Positions 17,854 to 26,391 of a stretch of 64,000 nucleotides of DNA are shown piece by piece. Made by a program: the position numbers and the translations under genes. Numbering within the stretch: position 1 is the first letter of the stretch; each line of letters opens with the position of its first letter. This DNA comes from Victivallis sp. Marseille-Q1083 (lineage in GTDB: Bacteria > Verrucomicrobiota > Lentisphaeria > Victivallales > Victivallaceae): assembly GCF_903645315.1 (NCBI RefSeq), contig NZ_CAHJXL010000002.1:873892-937891 (forward strand), in the 5' to 3' direction. The notes beneath the pieces were generated by a model that saw only the letters and a list, made by a program, of their open reading frames with translations, searched no databases and was not told the origin of the DNA.

Positions 17854-18975
17854 TTAGTGGTGGGAAAAAATCCGTTCCGGCGCGTGGTAAAGCGCCACGC
17901 CCAGCTCGTTGGCCCGCTTGATGACGTCGGCATCTTTCAACGAGCCGGACGGCGCCAGAATGGCGGTAATTCCGGATGCCGCCGCCGTTTCGACTCCATC
18001 GGCGAACGGGAAGAAACCGTCGCTGGCCATCACGGCGCCGGCGAGCGTGTTCTCGCCCTGGTATTTCTGCCGGTATTTGGCAATCGCCTGTTCAATGGCG
18101 CCGACCCGGTCCTGTTCGCCGGTGCCGACCGACAGCGTCTGACCGTTCTTGGCGATAACGACTCCGTTGGATCGGACGCTCAAATTGACGTACCAGGCAA
18201 ACAATAGATCCTGCAGTTGCCGGGACGTCGCCCGGCAGACCGCCTCCTGGTGTCCGAGTTTGCTGCTGTCGGCGGCGGCCGGTTTGAGATCGGCGACGCT
18301 GCGCAGCGCGGTGAGCAACGGCGCGGCGACGACCAGCGAACCGTCGGCCAATACTTTCAACGTATTGTTGACCGAAGCGGCTTCGCCGACGAACTTCGGC
18401 AGCCTGGTCAAGTCGCCGCATTGCAGAATGCGGACATGGCGGTTCAGTTTGTAAGTTTCCTGGTCGCGGAAGATATCCAGCACCCCGTCGGCATAGGCCG
18501 GCGCCACCACACACTCGACAAATGTGCTCATGATGGCCCGGGCGGTATCGGCGTCGACCTCGGTGTTGAAGGCGATGACGCTGCCGAACGCCGCCCGCGC
18601 ATCGGCGTCCCGGGCTTTCAAATATACATTGCACAAACTTTCCTCGTCGCAGGCCACCGCTGCGCCGCTGGGATTGACGTGTTTCATCACGGCGCAAGCC
18701 GGGCGGCCGAAAAATTTGACGATGTTGAGCGCGTAGGAAATATCCTCGAGATTGGTTTGCGACAGGCCGCTTTTGCCGTCCTTGAGCACCTTCATGTCGC
18801 CGATGACGCAATCGCCGCCGGCCGGTTTGTAATAGGCGGCCGGCTGGTGCGGATTGGTGCCGTAGCGCAGATCGTCGACTTTGACGTATTCCCGGTCACC
18901 GATTCTGATGGTCGGTTGAAAGTCGCCGACATTCCTGGACAAATAACTGTTGCGGTTGAGTTCTGTCGATCCCAT
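17854..18975 (-). CDS. AICAR formyltransferase (stand-alone PurH C-terminal domain)
   Basis: Transfers a formyl group from 10-formyl-THF to AICAR in purine synthesis. RYGTNPHQ (38-45) and the catalytic Lys-His of MKHVNPSGAA (97-106) are AICARFT hallmarks, and KNGQTLSVGTGEQDRVGAIE and ASDGFFPFADGVE mark the C-terminal half. At 373 residues it lacks the N-terminal IMP cyclohydrolase domain of normal PurH (about 520 residues). Ring closure must therefore be encoded elsewhere. AAGGAA lies 10 bases before the ATG. Confidence 0.9.
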   Translation of the reverse strand: MGSTELNRNSYLSRNVGDFQPTIRIGDREYVKVDDLRYGTNPHQPAAYYKPAGGDCVIGDMKVLKDGKSGLSQTNLEDISYALNIVKFFGRPACAVMKHVNPSGAAVACDEESLCNVYLKARDADARAAFGSVIAFNTEVDADTARAIMSTFVECVVAPAYADGVLDIFRDQETYKLNRHVRILQCGDLTRLPKFVGEAASVNNTLKVLADGSLVVAAPLLTALRSVADLKPAAADSSKLGHQEAVCRATSRQLQDLLFAWYVNLSVRSNGVVIAKNGQTLSVGTGEQDRVGAIEQAIAKYRQKYQGENTLAGAVMASDGFFPFADGVETAAASGITAILAPSGSLKDADVIKRANELGVALYHAPERIFSHH

Positions 18976-19042
18976 TTATCAAAGTTTCCTTGGTTTCTCC
19001 TGAAAGTATCAATAATTTTGCTGATTTGAAATGTACAACGAT

Positions 19043-19074
19043 TTGCACAACTTGGCAAATGAAGCTATTGTGCA
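19043..19074 (+). promoter_or_regulatory. Possible promoter and inverted repeat upstream of tmk
   Basis: TTGCAC (19043-19048), a 17-base spacer and TATTGT (19066-19071) form a moderate sigma-70-like promoter reading to tmk. TGCACAA (19044-19050) and TTGTGCA (19068-19074) form an inverted repeat spaced by 17 bases that overlaps it and may bind a dimeric regulator. No known box matched. Confidence 0.35.
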
Positions 19075-19119
19075 TCCGGTAAAAAAACCTCAAAAAAATC
19101 GGGAGATGAATCGGGAGAT

Positions 19120-19755
19120 ATGTCGCGAGGATCGTTTATTACCTTCGAAGGACCGGAGGGCGCGGGAAAAACGTTGCAAATTCAACTGTTGCAGCAAAGC
19201 TTGATGAAACGGAACATCGATTGTCTGGTTACCCGGGAGCCGGGCGGGACTCCGCTGGCGGAAGAGATGCGCCGCATCCTGAAGTTCCACCAGGGGGAGG
19301 AGCCGGTGTTCGACACGACGGAATTGTTGTTATTTTCGGCCAGCCGTTCGCAGCATGTGCGGTTTCGTATCGAACCGGCGCTGGCGGCGGGGCGGGTGGT
19401 GCTTTGCGATCGTTTCACCGATTCCACGCTGGCTTACCAGGGCTACGGCCGGGGGTTGGATTTGCAATGGTTGAGATGTTTGAATGACTTTGCCACCGGC
19501 GGATTGCGGCCTGATTTGACGCTGCTGCTGGATATTGCGCCGGAAGTGAGTCTGGAGCGGACCGGGCATCGGGCCGCGGCGGAAGCCGGCCGGGATCGGA
19601 TCGAAAATGCCGGACAGGCGTTCCACCGCCGGGTGCGGGATGGATTTCTCGCCTTGGCGGCGGCGGAGCCCGGGCGGATCAGGCGAGTCGACGGCGCGCG
19701 GCCCGTTGAGTCGGTCCGGCAGGAAATCGAGGAACTGGTGCATGCAATTGTTTGA
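19120..19755 (+). CDS. tmk: Thymidylate kinase
   Basis: Phosphorylates dTMP to dTDP in the cytoplasm. Walker A is GPEGAGKT (11-18), REPGGTPLAEEMRRIL is the dTMP-binding loop, and CDRFTDSTLAYQGYGRGL carries the DR motif. 211 residues, normal. It overlaps holB by 14 bases, the common tmk-holB pairing that links dTTP supply and replication. Confidence 0.95.
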   Translation: MSRGSFITFEGPEGAGKTLQIQLLQQSLMKRNIDCLVTREPGGTPLAEEMRRILKFHQGEEPVFDTTELLLFSASRSQHVRFRIEPALAAGRVVLCDRFTDSTLAYQGYGRGLDLQWLRCLNDFATGGLRPDLTLLLDIAPEVSLERTGHRAAAEAGRDRIENAGQAFHRRVRDGFLALAAAEPGRIRRVDGARPVESVRQEIEELVHAIV

Positions 19756-20809
19756 GAAATATCTGGCGGCTTTTCCGCTGCCGGTCGAATGTTTGTGCCG
19801 CGCCAGGCGGCATGGCCGGATGGCGCACGGTTACCTGGTTCACAGCGATTCCGCGTTGATTCGGGAGGAGTTCGCCATCGTGCTGGGGATGATTGCCGCC
19901 TGCCCGGAACAGCGGCAGGGGCGTCCCTGCGGCAGTTGTTCGGTTTGCCGTCGGTTGCAGAACGGCAGTTATCCGGAACTGTATCAATTGTCGCCGGTCG
20001 GCAAAATGAGGCAGATTCAAGTCGGCGATCCCAAAAATCCGGAGCCGAACAGTGTCCGTTATTTTGAAGAACAGTTTTACATGACCAGCACGGCGGCGGT
20101 CAGTACCAAAATCGGCATCATCCACGATGCCGACCGGTTGGGGCAGGAAGCGCAGAATGCCCTGTTGAAAACGCTGGAAGAGCCGCCGCCCGGGGCGTTG
20201 TTCCTCCTGGCGACCGGCAATCCTTCAGCATTGCTGCCGACCACCCGGTCGCGCTGTCAGACGATCATGCTGTTGGAGAATCGCTGCCGTTTTGAGTTCG
20301 ACGGCGCGGCGGAGTTGTTTCAGGCGTTGCATGAACTGGTTTTCCGGATGGAGAACAATCTGGCGGGCGCGGCCGGTTGCGCCGACCGCCTGGCGGCGGT
20401 TGCCGGCAAGTTGGAGTCGGCGGCCGAGGCGGAGCTGGCTGGTTTGTGGCAGCCGCGGATCGCCCAGGCGAAAGAGTTCGATGCGGCGTTGGCCAAACGC
20501 TTGGAGAAACAGTTCGAATCCGCGGTGGCCGGAAGGTATTTGACCCGGCGGGCTGAATTCCTGGAGGCGATCCGGACTTTTTATGCACAGCTTTCTCAAT
20601 TGGCCGCTGGGGTGCCGATCGAGGTATTGGCCAATCCGGAAATTTTCGAACCGCTGTTGCCGCTGCCGTCGCCTCTGCCGGAAAAGCGGCTGGCGGCGGT
20701 GGCGGGGGAAACGGAAAAGCTGTTGTACAATTTATTGTTCAATGTCAATGAAACGCTGGCGTTGCAGAGTTTTTGTCTGCAGGTGGCGATCGATTGTAAA
20801 AATCAATGA
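19742..20809 (+). CDS. holB: DNA polymerase III delta-prime subunit
   Basis: Clamp-loader subunit, 355 residues. The AAA+ core lacks an ATP-binding P-loop (GYLVHSDSALIREEFA), as expected for delta-prime. A zinc module with four Cys (AACPEQRQGRPCGSCSVC), the sensor region NALLKTLEEPPPGALFLLAT and TTRSRCQTI are conserved. ATG at 19742, inside tmk, is chosen because upstream in-frame sequence is tmk in another frame. Confidence 0.9.
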   Translation: MQLFEKYLAAFPLPVECLCRARRHGRMAHGYLVHSDSALIREEFAIVLGMIAACPEQRQGRPCGSCSVCRRLQNGSYPELYQLSPVGKMRQIQVGDPKNPEPNSVRYFEEQFYMTSTAAVSTKIGIIHDADRLGQEAQNALLKTLEEPPPGALFLLATGNPSALLPTTRSRCQTIMLLENRCRFEFDGAAELFQALHELVFRMENNLAGAAGCADRLAAVAGKLESAAEAELAGLWQPRIAQAKEFDAALAKRLEKQFESAVAGRYLTRRAEFLEAIRTFYAQLSQLAAGVPIEVLANPEIFEPLLPLPSPLPEKRLAAVAGETEKLLYNLLFNVNETLALQSFCLQVAIDCKNQ

Positions 20810-20826
20810 AGGAAAGAAAGGTGAAG

Positions 20827-21618
20827 ATGAAAAGAGCGATTACAGTTTGGTTGGCGGGAACGTTGGCGGTGCTGGGACTGGCCGGTTGCCGGTCGGCGGT
20901 CGATTACGGCAAATTGGTCGAAGGGACCCATCCGGAGCGGGTGCCGGAAGAGTATCGTTATACGATCCGGGTGGCCGATCCGGATGTCTTGCCGGATTTG
21001 AGCAATTTCAACGCCGCCGGCTGGAACAATGCGGAGACCGGCGTGATCAGCAATTTCCGGTTCGATAAAAACCTGCAGTCGCTTTACATGCCGGAAACGA
21101 AATTCCGGATGCTCTACGGTCAGGAAGGTATCTATGTCATTTTTCTGGTGCACGACAAATATGTGCGCGCCGTTGCCGACAACCAGGGGGCGACCTGGGC
21201 AGACAGTTGTGTCGAACTGTTCCTTCAGCCGCCGAATTCCCGTTTTTACTGGAATTTTGAGGTAAACGCCGGGGGGAACGTCTTGTGCACCTATCGTTCT
21301 TCCAACGAGCTGGAGTCGCGTTGGCTGACGGACGATGAACTGGCTTCGCTGAATATCACGACCAATCTGCCCAATAAAATTGAAGAACCGCTGGATTATC
21401 CGGTCAGTTGGACGCTGGGATTTTTCATTCCGTACGACTTGCTGTCCGAATATTACGGCGAAGACATTTCCGCCGGGTCCCTGGCCGGGGCGACCTGGCG
21501 CGGCAATTTGTATAATTGCGGTTATACGCCGGGAAATCCGCATTGGGCCGCCTGGGCGTGGGTGCCGGAAATCGCTTTCCATGTACCGACTTACTTCGGT
21601 TATCTGCAATTCGAATAA
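20827..21618 (+). CDS. Lipoprotein with CBM9-like carbohydrate-binding fold
   Basis: The signal sequence ends in the lipobox GLAGC (Cys21), so this is probably a cell-surface or periplasmic lipoprotein of 263 residues. SFxAW-like features (NAAGWNNAETGV), YGQEGIYVIFLVHDKYV and WADSCVELFLQPP are the pattern of family-9 carbohydrate-binding proteins found next to glycan-degrading enzymes. The start is ATG at 20827, with AAAGG just upstream, because it gives a clean signal peptide; an ATG at 20806 overlaps holB. No glycosidase lies nearby, so its ligand is unknown. Confidence 0.75.
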   Translation: MKRAITVWLAGTLAVLGLAGCRSAVDYGKLVEGTHPERVPEEYRYTIRVADPDVLPDLSNFNAAGWNNAETGVISNFRFDKNLQSLYMPETKFRMLYGQEGIYVIFLVHDKYVRAVADNQGATWADSCVELFLQPPNSRFYWNFEVNAGGNVLCTYRSSNELESRWLTDDELASLNITTNLPNKIEEPLDYPVSWTLGFFIPYDLLSEYYGEDISAGSLAGATWRGNLYNCGYTPGNPHWAAWAWVPEIAFHVPTYFGYLQFE

Positions 21619-21648
21619 ATTGCGCCGTTTCGTGAAGTTGAAAAGTTT

Positions 21649-21684
21649 GAAAGCCTTTGAAACAGCCTGTTTCAAAGGCTTTTA
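21649..21684. terminator. Bidirectional terminator between convergent genes
   Basis: A perfect 15-bp stem (AAAGCCTTTGAAACA at 21650-21664 and its complement at 21668-21682) with a 3-base loop is followed by TTTT on the plus strand. On the minus strand an A-rich run follows less strongly. It separates the CBM9-like gene from the minus-strand gene ending at 21701. Confidence 0.8.
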
Positions 21685-21700
21685 GGTCGGGCAGGAGTGG

Positions 21701-22771
21701 TCAGCGCGCTTGAAGAGCGTTCTGCAAATGGTTGGCCGCCTCGACGTCGGCGGCTTTGACTCTGGTCAACAAAGCGGCCAGTTGCCGGCGTTTGTTCCGG
21801 TCCCGCAACTCTTTGTATAAGTCCGGCCCTGCCTGAGCGCCCAATACTTCCCACAATTGCCAGCAGAGCTCATGGATGGTTTTGAAACATTCGGCCGCCG
21901 CCAGGATTTCCGGGTGTTTACTCTGTTTGAGCAGAAAACGCTGCGCCCACCAGCGGGCTTCCGCCAGCGAGCCGATCAGACCGTGATGCAATTCGTGGCG
22001 TTCTTTCAATTGCGGGTCCGGCCAGTGCTTCACCGCTGGATTTTCGAGGAAGGCGATCCAGGGATCATAGGCGGCGATTCCGGCCGCGAATGGACCGCTG
22101 GCCGGCTGCAGCATGACGGTCAGCGCCCGCTCAACGACAGCGGGAAAACTGTCGCGGCGTTCCGTCTTTTCGCCTGGAATGACGATTTTCAGCCAACTTT
22201 TTTCCCAATCGCCGTCCCGGAACATACCGTTTTCTTCCTGCGCCCAACTGACGTCAAGCTGGAAATAACTCCAGCCGATCAACACCTCACCACTCCGGTC
22301 GTAGCCGCAGATCAAAGAACACTCCGGAAAGCCCATGCAGCCGAAGCCGAGCACCGGAATTCCGGCGTCGATGGCGGCAAGAATTTTTTGGCGCGCTTCC
22401 GGCGTGTTGTCCGGCGCTGTATCATGGGGAAGGATTTCGCAGGCATAGCCGGCCCATTCAAAGGCCGCCCGGATGGTTTGATCATGGCGGTTGACCAGCG
22501 TGAAATCCAGACAGCTTCCATCGAATTCCGGACTCCAGAGCAGACCGAACGCCATGCCGGAAGCGGCCAGAAATTCGATATTGCCGCAGCGCTCCAGGAT
22601 CGTCTCGCCGTTGTTGACGTGCGGGATGACAGGAAAGGCGGGATCGTGAAAATACTCGACGACGGAGGAGAGCGCCGCCGGAAAAGGAAAATCCTCCGGA
22701 AAGCGGTTGTCGCCGGTCAAACCATGAAAACCAATACGTCTGACTTCGGGTAAAACTGCGTAAGTGTTCAT
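21701..22771 (-). CDS. Hypothetical protein with BtrH/C39-like papain-fold N-terminus
   Basis: 356 residues, no signal peptide. The pattern CGNIEFLAASGMAFGLLW, then a solvent-exposed domain and VLGFGCMGFPECSLICGYD with GEVLIGWSYFQ, resembles BtrH_N-like proteins of the papain/C39 fold. Several Cys and His residues could be catalytic but no triad can be fixed. The C-terminal half is helical (HELHHGLIGSLAEARWWAQR). AAGGA lies 7 bases before ATG 22771. It is the last gene of an operon with a lipoprotein and a TrmB-type regulator. The function is not known. Confidence 0.6.
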   Translation of the reverse strand: MNTYAVLPEVRRIGFHGLTGDNRFPEDFPFPAALSSVVEYFHDPAFPVIPHVNNGETILERCGNIEFLAASGMAFGLLWSPEFDGSCLDFTLVNRHDQTIRAAFEWAGYACEILPHDTAPDNTPEARQKILAAIDAGIPVLGFGCMGFPECSLICGYDRSGEVLIGWSYFQLDVSWAQEENGMFRDGDWEKSWLKIVIPGEKTERRDSFPAVVERALTVMLQPASGPFAAGIAAYDPWIAFLENPAVKHWPDPQLKERHELHHGLIGSLAEARWWAQRFLLKQSKHPEILAAAECFKTIHELCWQLWEVLGAQAGPDLYKELRDRNKRRQLAALLTRVKAADVEAANHLQNALQAR

Positions 22772-22803
22772 CCATGAATCCTTCGGTTGAGTGTCGGAAC
22801 GCG

Positions 22804-23220
22804 TTAGCGCACCAGTTCCCGTTCGAAACGGCAACGCCGCCGCCAGAGCGGTTCTCCGGCAACGGAAAACAGGAATGCCGCCTGTTCCGCCGGGCTGATC
22901 AATAGAATATAATGCTGCGGCTCCGGCGGCAAAAAGCCGAGATCGGCCATTTGCCGCTGTTGGCCGTCAAACCAGGATAACGTGGTACTGCCATCCGGCA
23001 CCGGCCGAAACGGGACAGTTTGCGGTTGGTCCGGCGGCAGGGCTTCAATGGTGGTCAGCCGTCCGCCGTCGAGGCTGCGCAACTGCAGTTGCCGCAGGTC
23101 GGCCGAACCGGCATTGACGACGGTCAGGACAGCCGTCGCCGGTCGGCTGCAGCAGCCGGCAGCGACCAGGATCAACAACGGCAGCAGCAGTGCTGCGCCG
23201 ACGATCGATTTGAATTTCAT
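22804..23220 (-). CDS. Small lipoprotein of unknown function
   Basis: 138 residues. A hydrophobic leader ends in AAGC, a good lipobox (Cys24), and a second Cys follows. The rest is beta-rich with no recognised family. GTG at 23223 is an alternative start; both follow AAAGG. It lies between the TrmB-type regulator and the BtrH-like protein in one operon and may act with them at the membrane. Confidence 0.6.
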   Translation of the reverse strand: MKFKSIVGAALLLPLLILVAAGCCSRPATAVLTVVNAGSADLRQLQLRSLDGGRLTTIEALPPDQPQTVPFRPVPDGSTTLSWFDGQQRQMADLGFLPPEPQHYILLISPAEQAAFLFSVAGEPLWRRRCRFERELVR

Positions 23221-23236
23221 CACGACAGAATGCCTT

Positions 23237-23980
23237 TCAAGGTTCGGAGGCGGTGCTCCAGATATAATCCCAGAATATTTTCAGCATGCTGAACAACTCT
23301 TCGCTTTCAATTACCATCGCATAATTCTCCCGGGCGGTCGAAGTGATGGCAATTTTGCGGTCGAAAAGGGTCAGATGCGCCATCGGTGTGACGCCGGGGC
23401 AGGAAATATAGCGGACCCGCCGGTAATTTTCTTCGCCCGGCAAAGTCTCCGGATCGGGAATCTCGCTTTCCCGGATTCGAATGCCGTTGGACCAGATTTT
23501 CTTTCTGATCCGGCGTCGGATAAAATTGGACATGTACTCGCGGCCGACGCTTTGGGCGAAATCGATCATACCGCCGAAATAGAAATATTCCTTCGATTCC
23601 ACTTTCAGCGTTTCTTCGTAAACCTGGATGATCCCCTCCGGGCCCTCGTAATAACGGATGCGCGGAAGTTGTTCCTGATGAAAAAATAATGCCTGTAAAC
23701 TCGGCAGCAGCAGTTCCAACTGGTTGAGTTGATGCATCAGCCGGTTCTGCATTTCTTCCGGCGGATTGGCATGATAAATCCGCTTGCTGCCGGCGAAGCT
23801 CATCACCGCCAGGTTTTCGTCGCACAATTCCCGCAGAATGTCATAGGCGGTCGTCCGCTGGATGCCGGCGGCCTGCGCCAGTTCGCTGGCGCTGCCGCTG
23901 CGGCGCTTCAGCAACGCGCAATAAAGCTCCGCCTTATTGGCGGTGAAACCGTAATTCCGTAAAAAATCCTGTACTTTCAA
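23237..23980 (-). CDS. TrmB-family transcriptional regulator
   Basis: N-terminal winged-helix (residues 1-70: LRNYGFTANKAELYCALLKR, RTTAYDILRELCDENL) and a C-terminal phospholipase-D-like sugar-sensing domain (YEGPEGIIQVYEETL, TLFDRKIAITST) match TrmB regulators. 247 residues. The only reasonable start is TTG at 23980. It is divergent from the PHP-domain gene at 24125, and the AT-rich gap between them holds a promoter and a 9-bp inverted repeat that it may bind. Confidence 0.82.
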   Translation of the reverse strand: MKVQDFLRNYGFTANKAELYCALLKRRSGSASELAQAAGIQRTTAYDILRELCDENLAVMSFAGSKRIYHANPPEEMQNRLMHQLNQLELLLPSLQALFFHQEQLPRIRYYEGPEGIIQVYEETLKVESKEYFYFGGMIDFAQSVGREYMSNFIRRRIRKKIWSNGIRIRESEIPDPETLPGEENYRRVRYISCPGVTPMAHLTLFDRKIAITSTARENYAMVIESEELFSMLKIFWDYIWSTASEP

Positions 23981-24039
23981 AGCAAGTCCGTTTTAACGAT
24001 TGTCGAAAAAAATCCACACCAAAATAGTGCTTTATCCTA

Positions 24040-24096
24040 TTTGTCAATGTTTAAAATTACTGTATTATAGTCCAATAGTCAATGAAAATTGACAAA
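24040..24096 (+). promoter_or_regulatory. Promoter and inverted repeat between TrmB regulator and PHP gene
   Basis: TTGTCA (24041-24046), a 16-base spacer and TATTAT (24063-24068) form a good promoter for the PHP gene. TTTGTCAAT at 24040-24048 and its reverse complement at 24088-24096 flank the -10 and start region, a plausible operator for the adjacent TrmB-type regulator. Confidence 0.55.
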
Positions 24097-24124
24097 ATAA
24101 ATCATAAAATGAAAGGGAAAAATC

Positions 24125-25435
24125 ATGCTGAAAGCCGAACACGCCTTTTTCGATCTGACGCCGCGGGTCGTTCCGGCCGACCGGCCGAGCCGAATCACCA
24201 TCAAGCCGCTCTATGGCCATGTCGCTTTTCCGGCCGACTCCAGGCAACTCCGGGTACAGTACAACCGTCGGGACGGCGGTCCGGCCCAGCGGCTGGATTT
24301 CGCCGATCAGCCTTACCGGATCGTCGATGGCGCGTTGTCTCTGGAACTCAATTTCCGGGGGGAAGGGGAGCATATGATTCTGGTCAGCTATCTGAATGAA
24401 GATGGCAGTACGCGTGAATTTTTCCGGTTTCGCGTGTATTCCCTGTTTGAAGACTATTTTGTTCTGCGTCCTTTCAAGGGAGATTTCCATCTCCACAGCA
24501 TGCGTTCCGACGGCCAGGGAACGCCGGGGTACACGGCCGCCCGTTGCCGTCAGATCGGCTTTGATTTCATGGCATTGACCGATCATCATCGTTACCAGCC
24601 GTCGCTGGAAGCGATTGCCGAGATGGGCAAGTTCGATCTGGATTTCCGCTGTTATCCGGGCGAAGAGGTGCATCCGCCGGACAATTGCACCCATATTATC
24701 AATTTCGGCAGTTCTTTCAGTGTCAACGATATTTTCCGGGAAGAGCCGGACCGCTATCGGCGGGAAGTCAAGGCGTATGCCGAGGCTTTATCGGAAGTGC
24801 CGGAGGCGATTCGCCAGCCGCTGGCTTCCAGCCATTGGGTTTTCGACCAGATTCGTTCCGGCGGCGGATTGGCGGTTTTCTGCCATCCCTATTGGGAATA
24901 TGCCGGCGGTTATTACATTTCCGAAGAATTGACTACCGAAACATTCAAATACCGCAAGTTCGATGCGCTGGAACTGATCGGCGGCTATAATCCGTTCGAA
25001 TACGAGTCGAATATGATGCAGGTTGCTCGGTATGAGCATGAATTGGCGGCCGGAAACCGTTTCCCGGTGGTCGGATTGAGCGATTCGCACGGCCCCGACG
25101 GTAATTTGTTCGGCTGGTACTATACGGTGATGCTGGCTCCTTCGGTTGAGTTGCCGGATCTGGCGACTGCAGTCCGGGAATTTCGGGCGGTCGCGGTCGA
25201 TGCGCCGAACGGCGAACGGTTCGGCATTCACGGCGATTTCCGGCTGGTGAAATTTGTCTCTTACCTGCTGCGGGAATTCTATCCGCTGCACGACCAGCTC
25301 TGTGCGCTGGAAGGCGCTCTGCTGATCCGGGCGCTGGCCGGCGATACCAAAGCGGCGGCGGAAGTCGACGCGCTTAAAGGCAGTGTGCCGGATTTTGTCG
25401 AACGCTGCTGGGGACGTGCCGCACAGGCAATCTGA
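24125..25435 (+). CDS. PHP-domain metal-dependent phosphoesterase
   Basis: 436 residues. After an N-terminal beta domain (1-110) the PHP domain shows GDFHLHSMRSDG (His122, His124, Asp129), LTDHHRY, the PGEEVHPP glutamate, CHPYW and GLSDSHG: all metal-ligand blocks of PHP phosphoesterases. The N-terminal extension and C-terminal helix are unusual and may set specificity. The product has no signal peptide. It precedes the PhnP-like hydrolase by 37 bases, so both could act on one phosphorylated or cyclic substrate. Substrate unknown. Confidence 0.85.
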   Translation: MLKAEHAFFDLTPRVVPADRPSRITIKPLYGHVAFPADSRQLRVQYNRRDGGPAQRLDFADQPYRIVDGALSLELNFRGEGEHMILVSYLNEDGSTREFFRFRVYSLFEDYFVLRPFKGDFHLHSMRSDGQGTPGYTAARCRQIGFDFMALTDHHRYQPSLEAIAEMGKFDLDFRCYPGEEVHPPDNCTHIINFGSSFSVNDIFREEPDRYRREVKAYAEALSEVPEAIRQPLASSHWVFDQIRSGGGLAVFCHPYWEYAGGYYISEELTTETFKYRKFDALELIGGYNPFEYESNMMQVARYEHELAAGNRFPVVGLSDSHGPDGNLFGWYYTVMLAPSVELPDLATAVREFRAVAVDAPNGERFGIHGDFRLVKFVSYLLREFYPLHDQLCALEGALLIRALAGDTKAAAEVDALKGSVPDFVERCWGRAAQAI

Positions 25436-25472
25436 GGCAGTGGCCTGGAGCAATCATGAGGAGTTGATTTTT

Positions 25473-26330
25473 ATGAACGACAAGCATTCGATGCCGCGGC
25501 AATTGACGATGGTCGGCACCGGGGCCAGTGAAGGGATTCCCGGTATGTTCTGCTGTTGCGAACTTTGCAATGCCGCCCGCCGGCTGCAGGGAAAAAATAT
25601 CCGCGCCCGGACCAGTTACCTGCTGGGAGAACATATTTTTATCGATTTGGGACCGGATACCTTGATGCAAGGCCGGAAATTTCATTTGCCGCTGGAAAAA
25701 CTGCGTCATGTTTTTATCTCCCACAGCCACACCGACCATCTGCTGCCGCTGGAATTCTGGTGTCACGGCGTTTCACAATGTCCGGACGGCATACCGCTGA
25801 AAGTTTACGGCAGCCAGACCGTACGCGAAGCGATTTCGGCTGAAATTCACGGCGATTGGACCAAGTTTGGATTGGAGTTTATTCAATTGGGCGTCGGAAC
25901 CGTCGTCGAATTGCCGGAACTCGACTTGAAGGTAACCGCTCTGGAAGCCAATCACAAGACCGATCCGGAGCAGTCGCTGCTGTATTTGTTCGAATCTTCC
26001 GTTTATCGGCTGTTGATCGCCACCGATACCGGCGAATTTCCGGAATCGCTCTGGCGGATGCTGGCCGGAAAGCGTCTGGATGTCGTGGCCATCGACGCCA
26101 CCTGGGGCAAAGATCATTTCGACAACAGCAGTCATCTCGGTTTGCCGGATGTCGTCGAACATGTCGAAAAACTCAAAGCGATCGGTGCCGCCGATGATCG
26201 AACGCTGGTGTTGCCGACCCACTTCGCTCACATCGGCGGTTTGCTCCATCACCAGATGGAGGAATACCTCAAGCCCTATGGAAACATCACACCGGCCTAT
26301 GACGGCCAGGTGATCAAGTTGTCCGATTGA
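25473..26330 (+). CDS. Metallo-beta-lactamase-fold hydrolase, PhnP/RNase Z-like
   Basis: 285 residues. The N-terminal Cys cluster FCCCELC (27-32) is the structural zinc site seen in PhnP. HSHTDHL (His84, His86, Asp88, His89) binds the catalytic metals, with later ligands ATDTGEFP and LPTHFAHIGGLLHH. PhnP opens cyclic ribose phosphates; this protein may act on similar esters. ATG at 25473 is set by GAGGAG about 9 bases upstream, rather than an in-frame upstream codon. Confidence 0.82.
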   Translation: MNDKHSMPRQLTMVGTGASEGIPGMFCCCELCNAARRLQGKNIRARTSYLLGEHIFIDLGPDTLMQGRKFHLPLEKLRHVFISHSHTDHLLPLEFWCHGVSQCPDGIPLKVYGSQTVREAISAEIHGDWTKFGLEFIQLGVGTVVELPELDLKVTALEANHKTDPEQSLLYLFESSVYRLLIATDTGEFPESLWRMLAGKRLDVVAIDATWGKDHFDNSSHLGLPDVVEHVEKLKAIGAADDRTLVLPTHFAHIGGLLHHQMEEYLKPYGNITPAYDGQVIKLSD

Positions 26331-26335
26331 CGGGC

Positions 26336-26381
26336 AAAACACTCGGCACCGGCAAATATCGCTGCCGTTGCCGAGTGTTTT
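26336..26381. terminator. Bidirectional terminator between hydrolase genes
   Basis: AAAACACTCGGCA (26336-26348) pairs with its complement at 26369-26381 (13 bp). Inner CCGGCA/TGCCG pairing extends it. It starts a few bases after one stop and ends 11 bases before the convergent stop. Confidence 0.75.
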
Positions 26382-26391
26382 CTGGCGGCGA

